From: Nothopassalora personata
Taxonomy: Eukaryota; Ascomycota; Dothideomycetes; Mycosphaerellales; Mycosphaerellaceae
Reading direction: 5' to 3'
DNA length: 64,000 nucleotides
Assembly (NCBI GenBank): GCA_033816765.1
Contig: CM066299.1
Coordinates: 496,001 to 560,000, forward strand
This document shows, piece after piece, positions 23,061 to 33,187 of the stretch (its first letter is position 1; every line of letters starts with the position of its first letter). Position numbers and translations under genes: made by a program. Under the pieces are notes generated by a model that saw only the letters and a program-made list of their open reading frames with translations, had not been told where the DNA came from and did no database searches.

Positions 23061-23689
23061 TATCGGCGGTACGAGGGCGTCAGTATACACTATAGGTTTA
23101 TTAGTCTACCTACGTGCGCCTAATAAGTCGGAATTGCACTTACGCTATCGTAAGCTATAGTAATAACCGCGTTTATAAGGGTAAGCGCGGATTAGGTGTA
23201 CTATCGCTATCGCTATCGCTATCGCTATTGTTATTGTTATTATTATTCTAAGGCTAATATTACTAAGTAAGTCGTCTATAGTTAGATTTATATATATTAA
23301 TAAGTATAGAGTCGAAGAAATAGTAATAGTAGTAGAAGTTAATATACCCGCCGCTATAATATAATAATAGTAAGTAAGGTAAGCTCCTTAATACTTACTA
23401 TCTACTATTATTAAGGAGCCTAACTTACCTACGTAGTAGGAGGAATAGGCTACTACCGGGACTCGCTACGATTATAGGCAACAATAGCGAGTCGTAGCAG
23501 TATTGCTATTATTGTGCTATTGTTAATACTATTGTTAAGGAAGAGCGAGTGCAGCGAGTGAGGATTTCGAATAAGCGTAATTGCCGGTTTTCTAAGCCTA
23601 GGCCACCGTCCTGACCTCATAGCCGAGGCAAGGCCGGGCAATTTCCGATACCCAATGTGTGCCAATGTTGCACATCCATTGCAATGATT

Positions 23690-24260
23690 GCCTCGTTTTA
23701 CGCTGGCAAAGTATACACGCCGGCTGTAATAGCTGAGTGCCGTGCCAAGGCACGCCGGAACCTGGACGCGAGTTGTTTGTCCGGCACTGGATGGCAAGGC
23801 ACTCTGACATACGAGTCACAGCATCAACACTGTACTATACCTGGTCGCTCCACTCCGCACATCCTTCGTCGTTCATACAAAGCTGGCCCACGAACGATGC
23901 TCTGCCCTTGCAGCGCACACGTTACCGCGAGATGTTGTACCAGGCGGAGTACCGATGGTTGCCAGAGAAGTGGCTTGGACAGATGAAGAGAGCACACTTA
24001 TTTCTTTATTGGTGGCGTGGCTGTATACACAAGAGATTTTGGCGCACACCACCACGAATGCCTCGGTCGCACCGGTCGCGCGCTTAGTAGTGGGTGAGGC
24101 TCCTACTCCTACGGATATCCTATAGCCCGACGAGGTACTAGTGGATGTGTATGGCCTAGCCAGACGACATGGCATTCACGATCTCGCCGACTGTGCCATA
24201 TCGACTCTTATGGTTCAGAATGCTACGCATCAACGGACCGCCGCTTTGCGGGCTGGTACA
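23690..24260 (+). pseudogene. Broken BTB/POZ-type gene, copy 1
   Basis: A frame through 23985-24260 reads like the C-terminal part of a BTB domain and its following helices: VAWLYTQEI, then LVDVYGLARRHGIHDLADC. One in-frame TAG interrupts it near 24124, and the N-terminal half (about 23840-23960) sits in another frame. BTB domains mediate protein dimerisation or Cul3 binding; fungi carry many small BTB proteins. This copy starts just right of the TIR end and is probably decayed. Confidence 0.55.
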
Positions 24261-24554
24261 AAAGCTCCCCGGTCCGAATATGCTCCTCATCCCTTGCAGA
24301 TCTATCTCGTGGACGAGGCAGCAGTTCGCCTCATCGCTAGCAGTGAGACCAGCTCACAATGCTGGCAGTTACTCCCTGCTGGCTACACAATCTGAGTCAC
24401 TTGGCAAATTGCCAGGCCAGGAAGTCTGCCATGGCTCACTGCAGACCAATGTTGAGACCACGTCCACGAAGGCGACAGAGACCCTCAGGAATGCAAAGCA
24501 GACCGTCAGCATCCGAAAACCGCTGAGTGTCACTGAAAATAACGAGTAAACTCT

Positions 24555-24985
24555 CTTCTCGGTGACACGGGAGAGTGGTTGTGGGGTCTAGGGACGGTGC
24601 CCAATCGTTTACAATCCACAAACATCTCATCAATCTCCAGCCTGAGTGTTTTCGGGCGGCAGTTCGCCGCGGCTTGTTCGAGGATCGCACTGGCACAGTG
24701 GTGCTGGACGACGGAGGACCCGCCACTTTTGTCAGACTGTGGGCCTTGGAAGATATTGGAGACCTGTCCCAGCTTCCCTCTACGTATCTTGGTCGCACGA
24801 TGAAAATGATTCTGGAAAGGCACATCGGCAAGGAATATGCTGCCGCTTGGCATTCTTTGCTTCAGCTCTCGAGATACCATGACCATCTCGACAGTGACGA
24901 CCGTAATGCCTGCGTTGCCTGTCGACCAGAGCCACAGGCCGTCCACTGTCGTGCGGCGAGTCCTCTGTTGGATCTGTGGGCATGA
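24555..24985 (+). pseudogene. Broken BTB/POZ-type gene, copy 2
   Basis: The frame has a recognisable BTB N-terminal half: VVVGSRDGAQSFTIHKHLI, ECFRAAVRRGLFED, and a VVLDDGGPATFVRL strand. The expected WLYTG region is degenerate and the following helices lose the pattern. No good ATG opens this frame. It is most likely a decayed paralog of the neighbouring BTB pieces. Confidence 0.6.
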
Positions 24986-25096
24986 GAAGCTTGACTTCCA
25001 GATGCCGAGCCATGACGCGATCTAGCTAACACCGAGGACGGGAAGCACTCCTTTCGAACATAGTACATCATATCGTTCGGGACTGCGGCACGGTCA

Positions 25097-25714
25097 TTGG
25101 ACATCTGGTCACATCTGACGACCTATGCGCTTAGCTGCGATACTGGAAGATACCTTGGAGGGACTGACCACACATCCTTCGCCGTTCAAACCAGTCTCCT
25201 GCGCGACAAATCGCCTCAAGTCGCACTGCACACCATCCCGAACCTATCCGGTTTTGATAAGATGGCATTACTCTGTCAGCATGCATCGCAGACCCAGATC
25301 TTCGTTATCTGGCTCTATACCGGCCAGCTGCATCAGACGACGACAGTGTCACAAGTGTATGACGAGGCACAAGAGGTGGGAGATATACGGCTCGTCGCAG
25401 GCACCACTGTCGAAACAGTGTCTACCACCTGGAGAGACGAGGACATCGTGGAGCTACACGCTTTCGCTCAGATCTACCTTTGGTTGACCCTTGGCTATAC
25501 TGCGATAGATGTTCTTGGACGGCAAAACAACGAGCACCAAAGGACTACCTCCGCTGCGGCCATGGAAGCCATTGTGAACCATGGCGGTACTCACCCCCCC
25601 ACAAAGGTATACTTCAGGACTGCAGGAGATGGAGCAGTGTGGAACGGCCGAAAAAGTTCAAGCTCATATGAGATACGCACAACTCCCTTGGTGCTATGGG
25701 CTCCCTTGTCATAG
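25097..25714 (+). pseudogene. BTB/POZ-type ORF, copy 3
   Basis: The longest of the four BTB relics (about 205 codons, opened by TTG rather than ATG). It shows a BTB-like core with TDHTSFAVQTSLLRDKS and the typical strand-helix FVIWLYTGQL, then LHAFAQIYLWLTLGYTAIDVLG, corresponding to the helical tail. The N-terminus is not clear. It is probably a decayed or incompletely defined gene; introns could restore more of it. Confidence 0.6.
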
Positions 25715-25926
25715 GCTCGCGTCCGGTGCGCTTCGTCACTCACCAAAGGCCACTTTCCACCTACAAAGAATACTTTCACGGAGCTTCCGAAATTGATCTT
25801 GCAGAAGGTAGGTCTGGCGTCGTGGTCCTGGAAGACGAGGGTCCAGACATCTTCGCGATGATGCGCAGGTGGCTGTACAAGCAGCCGATGCGTAGACCCA
25901 CCACTTGCCAGATCGATGTACTTTGA
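25696..25926 (+). pseudogene. BTB/POZ-type fragment, copy 4
   Basis: An ATG-opened frame of 76 codons carries the N-terminal half of a BTB domain: VRFVTHQRPL, YFHGASEIDLAEGRSGVVVLEDEGPDIFAMM and RRWLY. It stops where the rest of the domain should follow. Frame changes after 25926 (for example 25957-26241) suggest a truncated gene. It slightly overlaps the end of copy 3 in another frame. Confidence 0.6.
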
Positions 25927-26364
25927 ACCGCAGGACAGGATCTCCTGGACCATGAGATGAACTTCGACAGCTTCGAAATGTACGCGTCTCGACTCTTCTC
26001 AACGCTCGACGACTTCCGCAACGGCAAATTCAAAGGTGTCTCTGGATATGTTCCCGATGATCTTTACATCAACAAGACCCCTTCTCCGGATGGCAATGTG
26101 TCACGGAGGTCTCAATCATACCATACCAGAGACCCGGCTCGTGTCAAAAGATTTAATACACTCTCCTGGAAGACGAAAACTCACCACGGGAGAGTGCGCT
26201 CAATAACACCATCATTATCGAAAGGCACTCATATTTGGTGACACAGTTGCTGCACAAACGATAACGAGATCAGGATCTCCTGCTCGATTAAAAAGGATGG
26301 GGCGAGACTACGTCATTCTTGCTAATGACGATCTCAGGCGAAACCAATCTCCACAATGATGCTT

Positions 26365-26874
26365 CTGGACCTTCATGGTCACTACTATGTCTTTAGTTGG
26401 AAATTCAAGATCCTCCCCGGGAAATGTGAACGTTACCGAGGTCGTCCCATACCTCGATACAGAAGATGCTAAAGTGGATACTATACGAAGTATAAGACGC
26501 TTCGCTAGAGACTCCCACCTCTAGTGGAGGGAATGTAAAGAATCTTCTGTAGACACCAGGACTTACACAGTGCTATCGTCTTTCGACCCGATAAAAATAA
26601 GGTATCCTACCTATATTCGGATTCGGACTAGGGAACGGACAGTCCTAGACGATAGCACTGTGTGAGTCCTGGTATCTACAGAGGATTCTTCAAATTCCCT
26701 CCTGGGGAATATGGACTAGAGATAGGTGTCTCTAGCGAATCGAGTTATACTTCACGTATCATCCACTTTAGTATCTTCTGTGTTGAGGTAAGGGATGACC
26801 TCGGGAACATTCACATTTTCGGTGAGGATCTTGAGTCCCCCAATAAAGACATAGTAGTGACCATGAAGGTCCAG
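26365..26874. repeat. Long imperfect inverted repeat (arms about 220 bp, loop 65 bp)
   Basis: The left arm 26365-26581 is closely matched by the reverse complement of 26647-26874. The inner edge is exact over 14 bp (CAGTGCTATCGTCT against AGACGATAGCACTG), and the outer edge pairs CTGGACCTTCATGGTCAC with its complement. Both arms encode the same protein segment on opposite strands, so this is an inverted duplication of a coding sequence. A transcript across it would fold into a long hairpin. Confidence 0.85.
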
Positions 26875-27090
26875 AGACATCATAGACATAGATACTTGGT
26901 TTCGTCTGGGATTCCTAAGGACCTAAGGGTCCCTACGACAATATACGGATATAATAAAGCGAGGATTGCCTCAGTAAAGAAACCGGAATTCCACGTAAGG
27001 ACACAATATATCGATATTACGGCGGATTATGTCCGGGAGCTATTTAAGGCTGAATCAATCGAGATCACCTATATCCCGACGGCGATATAG
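26656..27090 (+). pseudogene. Unknown ORF fragment extending from the right hairpin arm
   Basis: An open frame of about 145 codons without an ATG at its head. Its first 70 residues (SPGIYRGFFKFPPGEYGLEIGV onward) are encoded a second time, more decayed, on the minus strand in the left hairpin arm. The rest (including KARIASVKKPEFHVRTQ and a C-terminal ITADYVRELF) is present once. It looks like a mid-to-C-terminal piece of a beta-rich protein. I do not recognise the family. Confidence 0.5.
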
Positions 27091-27337
27091 AGACGGACAG
27101 GAACTGTTACGACAACACCTCCTCTCGAATGCACCCTCTCCTTCCGAGATCTTTTCAAAGAGGATTGGTTTCATTCACGCGCATTCGATGTAGTAGACAT
27201 CTAGAACTTGGGTGTTTGCTGCCATAGTAGTCATTGTTCATTAGTATCGTAAGCAAAGACGTTGCGACTACAGCACCACCATGGAGCGTGACGACGACAT
27301 AGGACTTCGTACTACCTTTAGGGGCTAGTCCGAAGTA

Positions 27338-28466
27338 GTGGGAGTGTTAGATATGCCCGCCGATGGCCGTCAAACACTCGAGGGCAATATACATTCAGCC
27401 AACATGGAGTCCGAGTCTCAAACACAGAAAGGTCTTGAAGTACTTGAGCGTCTTCCCGCTGATCTTGTGATACAACTCTTGTCTCTGATGGAAATCACGG
27501 GTTTGGACAACGATGAGAATAAGATCATGAGGAGGATGGAAGTGCAGAATGATGACAAGGGGCTGAAAGACCTGGAAGAGAAATGCCAGGAACGCAAGTC
27601 AGTGTCAAGGTACTTCATTCAGCAAACACTTTGGAAATGGGAAGAAACTTCTCAATGCTATGTCCAGAAGCTTCACATCTCTGTTTGGATCCAGATCATT
27701 AGAGTTCTTCAGGCCCGGTTCGATCGTTCAAGGGAGTGACTGGGATTTCTATGTTCCGAATAATCCAGAATACAGTTTCGAGATTATGACTGCGATGGGA
27801 GAACTTGATGTTGAATGGTTCATAGCTAAACAGAGGCTACTATCTAGTGTCACAAAGGAGGGGGACAAGATGTACTTGTATGACAACGAAAGGCGTGTTC
27901 TAGAGTCAAAAGGTGTCTTTGAGGCACATGCAAAGAAACTGGGACTGAAGTATACTGTCGCAAGTTCTCTCACGCGTAGATATGTTGCCACAACAACGGG
28001 TGGCATCTTCTTAGTATACCCTGCATCATCTTGCAACTTCGATTAATTTCACACTCTCTGCGTAGCGGATGGCATGCTGACATACAGAGGTGTTTCATCA
28101 CCTGTACAGTTGATGGTGGAGGCCCGTTTTGACAACCCAGTTTCGATCATAGCTCCATTCGGGCATTATTCTACATGCGTACAGTCTTTCATAACCGCAC
28201 ACGCTGCATGCCACATGTGTGGACAGTTGACTTCTAAAGGTGTGTCATATCCATGGGTGATGGCTACGCAAGACCTTAGTGTGCCAAACGACAAAAGGGA
28301 ATCCATTCTGGACAGTGACACAATTTCGATGCTTACGCGAACATCTTGGCGCAAAGGGCACGCTCATTCACTGATAGACAGCAGCAGAACAAGTATCACA
28401 AGCAGTCTAGTCCTTCACTTGTATCCGCTTCATAACTGGCAACAAGCTCGACCGGGACGAAGGTGA
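27338..28466 (+). pseudogene. Decayed nucleotidyltransferase-like hypothetical gene
   Basis: The first frame (27338-27739) starts with an ATG-like region and contains a F-box-like LERLPADLVIQLLSLM segment near residue 38 of the frame. The sense then moves to another frame, where 27612-28046 reads SFSKHFGNGKKLL...FGSRSLEFFRPGSIVQ followed by GSDWDFYVP. The GS...D-x-D arrangement is like the active-site signature of pol-beta-type nucleotidyltransferases, seen in a family of fungal hypothetical proteins. An in-frame TAA at 28044-28046 separates it from a continuation (28074-28466) with VQSFITAHAACHMCGQLTSKG, also typical of that family. Two disruptions and no clear splice signals suggest a pseudogene; unrecognised introns are possible. 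Confidence 0.5.
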
Positions 28467-28805
28467 CTTACTCTTCGAGCGATGGACGTTCTTACAGGAC
28501 CAACGAGACCTTCATCGCTACATGCGCAAAGTCTGGAATCGCTATCACAAAGTTCGAAGCACTTTTGCTGGAGCTACAAAGGTCATGGAGGTGGCCTTTG
28601 GCTTTATTCGAGAATTGTGCGAAGACTTCATAGTGAGTAGATTAGCTATGCGCGACTCGCGGTCTATCTTGGCTTGGCAATATTCGGCTCCACCGCCGGT
28701 CCGAGTTTCTTCACATTGGCAACAGATACGCATGCACACCACTCAAGAGGTGAGACTACTGATCTGCTATGCCTCTCCGCCGCAGCAATACTGTTCGGGT
28801 GAAAT

Positions 28806-29264
28806 GCATGCAGGTCAAGCTTCTCTGAGCATCCGTTTGCCCAAGCACTTGATGCGGTCAACGAGGCAGTCTCCGCACTCGCGGCTCAAGGTACTCCAAG
28901 CGATGGCTCTATCGAAGGAGTCATTCTTGACGATTTCCCGCGTGCTCTCCTCGTCATCAAGCAGAAGCAGACTATACCCATGTTCACAGCGTCCCAATCT
29001 TCCCTCTACATAGGCATCTTCGGAGCGCTTGGAGGTGACGCCAGTCAAGGCTTGGCTTTTGCAAAGGGTCAAGCTCGCATGCTTCGTTCGCAACGCGGGC
29101 AACATTTCGTCGAAACGCCTGGCCTGTTAGGTGATCGTACTCTGCACGCCTTGTCGGCGATATTCACCGCCTACGTTAAGCCGAAGAACGGAGGCTGGGC
29201 GCACCAGCCGCTAGACCATCTGCCACTTCTTGCCCCATGGCGCGCGCATGAGTTTATGGACTAA
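28806..29264 (+). pseudogene. Unidentified ORF fragment
   Basis: A frame open from about 28806 encodes protein-like sequence (HPFAQALDAVNEAVSALA, EGVILDDFPRALLVIKQK, GGWAHQPLDHLPLL) and ends at TAA 29262-29264. There is no plausible start codon at its head, and the upstream part 28500-28800 is in other frames. It may be the C-terminus of a broken gene. No family recognised. Confidence 0.35.
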
Positions 29265-29889
29265 AGAAGGTGGGTGCTGATAGATGAAGCATGCAAGCGC
29301 CTGTCATTCGTCGGCAAGGCATTCCTCTACCAGACCGGGCGATTCACAGCCCTACCGAATATTCCCGGGATGGTACAGACTTTTTAGAGGAACAGCAGGA
29401 TTTGAAGTGCCGCTTGATACACGACTCGGCATCGATGAAACGCTATGCCAGTCACTACTCCGATACATTCTGCGAGAGTGCGGCAACAGTCGACAAAGTC
29501 CTGCAGCAGTTGAAACCCACCTCGCCTGTTGTGCTCGCTCTCGTCCCGGCAGCTGCTGGGACGGAATCCGATGCATCGACATCCTCCGAATTCCGTCGCG
29601 TTGCTTCTCTACTGCTCTTCAACACCCACTCTGCGGCCGATCCTGCCCTAATGCGTCGGCGGTCTGCGTTCGACGAGTGATACGGTGGCAAGTACGAGGT
29701 GCGACGGACACCTGCTATAGATAGCAACCTCTCAGACAGACACACTGGATGAGAATGACATGCGCTTCATACATTGATAGTTGATACCCCATCGAGGAGG
29801 CTCTCACAGGTAGCGAACAAGCCTACTACTCTAATGACGTCGCTTCTTATACAAGTGTCGTAAGTTCCTAGAATAGTTCGCGAAGAATA

Positions 29890-30488
29890 ACGCCAGGGCC
29901 ATTCTTGTCGCTACTAGTAGGGAACAACTCACACCTAAAGAGCTGCCGCATGTCATCCTATAGGAAGCCGCAAAGGCAAAGCCGACTCATTTAAAGAGCA
30001 CAGCAGTTACGAAGATAGGGCGCAGTCTTGAAAAGATCCGTAAGAAAGGAGTCTTCGCCGATGAACTAGAGAGCGTAGCATAGAGCAAGTTAAGTAGTGG
30101 CATTTTAGAAGATCGTAGGCAGGCCTTGCAAGCGCCATCCGAGGAACTTACTAAAGACCACTCGTGGGACGCAGCTTTGTAGGCAGTGTTCGACGAGGTC
30201 ATGCAAGATATAGCGAAGCTTACGGTACAGTGGACAACTAAGGGTATCGATGTGGCCGCTGTTATGGAGAAGCGACGTGACGTACCCTATTGGCTAGGGG
30301 TTGAAGAGGAGAATTATGAAGAGCATCGATTCGTTCTATTTGATGGAAAGTTGTGTAGGTCGGTATTGAAGAGATGCAGCAATTCTCACTTGCTCAGTGA
30401 GATAAATGGGGAATTGGAAATGCAAAGGGGAGATCCAACCACGAATGTAGGCAGCAGCGTACGTCTACTGTTCATTTGTGCTCGTCAC
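29890..30488 (+). pseudogene. Decayed ORF with TAG stops, unknown family
   Basis: One frame can be followed from 29890 to the stop at 30486-30488 across three TAG codons, near 29960, 30080 and 30180. Each is explicable as CAG to TAG. The encoded sequence is helical and charged (GRSLEKIRKKGVFADELES, AVFDEVMQDIAKLTVQW, GVEEENYEEHRFVLFDGKL). The stops suggest light RIP or ordinary decay of a repeated gene in an otherwise unmutated block. Function unknown. Confidence 0.5.
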
Positions 30489-31122
30489 TAGCAATATTAG
30501 GTTCCCAGTCGTCGCCGAGCAATGTTTTGTACGAAGTGATGTGGTTGAGCTATCCTCGAGGAGGTGCTCTGCGAAGACTGGAATATCTTGCACCAAGGCA
30601 TGCCTAGAGTCTGCAGAGCAACGATGACATATCTCTCGTTGTTCAACTAAGTCCTCGCCTGGACATATATACTTCGAGTGTGCTTCCTGTGATGTTGCCG
30701 TCATCCCATAGGTTTTCTTAGCACACTACCTCATCCCTAGGAGCCTGAGGCACGGAGAGACAACGAGTTAAACTTTGGGTGGACATTGATGTCCATCACA
30801 AAGGTCGTGATGCACACTCAGATATGATTGATCAAAAGGAGACTATGTCTGGAAAGCAACGTCTTTTAGGATATGTCCTGCTGTCGACGTCGGTCACGTG
30901 CTCTCGCGATCGAGTTCTGGGACGCGACGCGACGCCTCTGCAATGCTCCATTGCATCGGGCTTACGAATCCCAGTCATCGTCGACTTGCCTATACATACT
31001 GACGGATGCATTGCAGTGAAGGCAATCTGTCGACATGTGATCGCCGGAACAGCGTGACGAGATCACTCAACCTTTACCGAGCGCACACACGACACAGCGA
31101 CCCAGCATCCCGAATAGCAAGC
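30489..31122. other. Intergenic, nothing recognised
   Basis: Only short overlapping frames on both strands, none with convincing composition. No RIP signature is apparent. Confidence 0.4.
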
Positions 31123-31341
31123 ATGCCAGCTTCAGCAGCTCAGCAAGCAGTGCTCAAGGCCGAAGGGAAGCTGAGCGGAGAAGCGAAGAGGGCTAAGAAA
31201 ACGGCCAAGTTACAAAATACTGCACGACCAGCATGGCGGGGAAAAGTACCACGAGACGACCCCGATGGCGATGCCTTCGAGCAGTCGTTCGCGGTCAGCG
31301 TATACATCCAGGCATACCGTGATGGCCGGTCAAAGCGATAG
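31123..31341 (+). CDS. Possible small basic protein or first exon
   Basis: An ATG at 31123 opens 72 codons of Ala/Lys-rich sequence (AVLKAEGKLSGEAKRAKKTAKL) followed by DDPDGDAFEQSFAVSVYIQAYRDG. The composition is protein-like, but there is no support beyond that. It could be a first exon of a gene whose later parts are the fragments at 31665-32034. Confidence 0.3.
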   Translation: MPASAAQQAVLKAEGKLSGEAKRAKKTAKLQNTARPAWRGKVPRDDPDGDAFEQSFAVSVYIQAYRDGRSKR

Positions 31342-31664
31342 GACAGCGTCATCAATCGCTTGATGAGCCAGTGTGCTTCATGCTGGCCTTCTACAGCAAG
31401 GCCTGACCTAGTCAATCGGGCGTTCGAAGCATTGCCAGCAAGCTCGACCCTCTGCCGATATATGATCATGGAGATATCGTGTTGCTGGCAGCCAGACTTT
31501 AACAAGACGATTAAGGATCTGGACGACTATCATCCTTCATTCCTGGCTGCTCTGCCCCGACATTGGCCGGTGGAAGACCCTCGTCATTACACTGACGTCT
31601 GTCATCTTCATGCCCATACACTGCAGGTCGAGAAACTTGACTGTGGCGGACTTCGCAGCACAAA

Positions 31665-32034
31665 TTGGTTGCAAAGAAAGCTCGTGCTGCGATCGATGGT
31701 GTCCAGACGTCTGACAATCGTGCTCCGCCCGCTGTGGTTCAGGTGGTCAAAGCCAGGAAGAGACGAGCAATGAAGACGGCGGCAACCACAACGCTTAATA
31801 AGCAAAACAAGAACCAGACAGGAGCAATCGCGCAGCTAATTCCGAAGTGGAGGCAAAGGATGTACGACGAGTTTGGCTGGTCGCTGGAAGAGGACCATGA
31901 GAACTGGGGAGGGTAAAATCGATACCTGCTGGGCGAGGAATGGGACAACGATGCTGACGATGGCTTTGAGGAGAGCTCCTTCCACAATTCTCGGAGCTGC
32001 GATGGGTACCAATGAGTTTCCGAGGCGGTACGAG
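31665..32034 (+). pseudogene. Possible ORF fragment, unknown
   Basis: A basic frame (KARKRRAMKTAATTTLNKQ) leads into IPKWRQRMYDEFGWSLEEDHE up to a TAA at 31914-31916. In another frame, sequence resumes as RYLLGEEWDNDADDGFEESS up to a TGA near 32034. This suggests one acidic-tailed protein broken by a frameshift or an unseen intron. No ATG opens it. Confidence 0.3.
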
Positions 32035-33187
32035 CGAGACATGCCATTGACCGAATCGCTGGGCTGAGCGCAAGATGCCCATACTGTAGCAAGCTGATAG
32101 GCTTAGGATGCAGAAGCTGTTTCTTGATGGTCACTTCAAGGTTTCCTTGACTCAGCGCAGCCGCTATAAACACGCGGAATGGATGCGAAGGAGAGTCTTA
32201 AGCGACCTAAGATCGAATTCTTGGGAAAAACCCAGCCAGGTTCTAGATCAGGCCTTTGCTACCGACATCGTGGCCGAGCTTCAGAGGACATCGTAGCTGA
32301 CGGAACGATGGACTTGCAGATTTGCTGCAATTCACGTCTCTAGTCAGGTCTAATTGTGGCTGTTGAGCTACCGCACAAGCGAGAGCTACATGCCCATGGA
32401 GCTGAACATGGCCTTGTTCGACCGAAGCTTCGACGACGACCGAGCTCCGCTCGTTGCGATCATGATTTCACTCAGCCTGAGGTGGCATAGAAACACGTGA
32501 CTGTCTGCAGGCCGCGACGCACCCACCGTATATGGAGGACAAAAAGTTGTAGACACTGGTGTTACTGTTGTTGCGGCGCGCTTGTCAACCGTGTCCACCT
32601 CCGAAGCCTCTGCTAAATCTAGGTCATGCAGGGTGTTAAGCAAGCAGGCGTATCCTGACCTGTCAACATCCTACACTCAGAACTTAAAAGGTGTAATGAT
32701 CCTTTCCAGACACGAGGAGCTTGAAACATACGTTTACTCGGTTGGTGCTGCTGATACATTAAGTAGGCAGAATGTTAGCTGCCGTAAACGAAATTGTGAG
32801 CTGTCCGTAGACTTTTCGTACATATTGAAAACTTCTCCGACCTTGAGCTGCTTTGGCATGGGCTTCGACGAATCCGCTGACAGCCGGACCGCCTCTTCCC
32901 CAGGATTGCAACCAGGAATAACCACAGTCCCCCTTGTAAACACACAGCATGAACCCAGCAGTGACCAGTCAACTCATGTCCAACACCTCGAAACTTCCTA
33001 TCACCCCAGCACGGAGAAGCGGTGACAATCAAAGTCCGCCATCGATATCATCTCAACATGCGTACCATCACTGGGGGATATCTCAAATATGACATGACAC
33101 GTCTTTTGCTTCCTCATCAATACATAGACCTTCCGTCTTCCACGAAAAACGATGTCTTGGCAGCGCAACAAGAACTTCATCGCAGCA
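32035..33187. other. Intergenic upstream of the MFS gene, nothing firm
   Basis: Contains several open frames of 60-150 codons on both strands, but their composition is not protein-like (Ser/Thr/Arg-rich and overlapping). The last 150 bp should hold the promoter of the transporter that follows; no clear TATA box was identified. Confidence 0.4.

Larger units (their letters stand above)
19530..23606 (+). mobile_element. Truncated, RIPped copy of an integrase-type TIR transposon (left arm)
   Basis: This is the reverse complement of about 35833-39905 in the right copy, so the two form a large inverted pair. Its right terminus carries the same terminal sequence (GCCGGTTTTCTAAGCCTAGGCCAC, 23583-23606) as the TIRs of the right copy. 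Its left end is missing: homology stops near 19530, about 720 bp short of a full element. It contains the relics of the transposase and of the convergent Cys/coiled-coil ORF. Confidence 0.85.

Noticed and set aside
32582..33025. 147-codon ORF upstream of the MFS gene
   Set aside because: Ser/Thr-rich with no motif; antisense frames equally open. Treated as intergenic.
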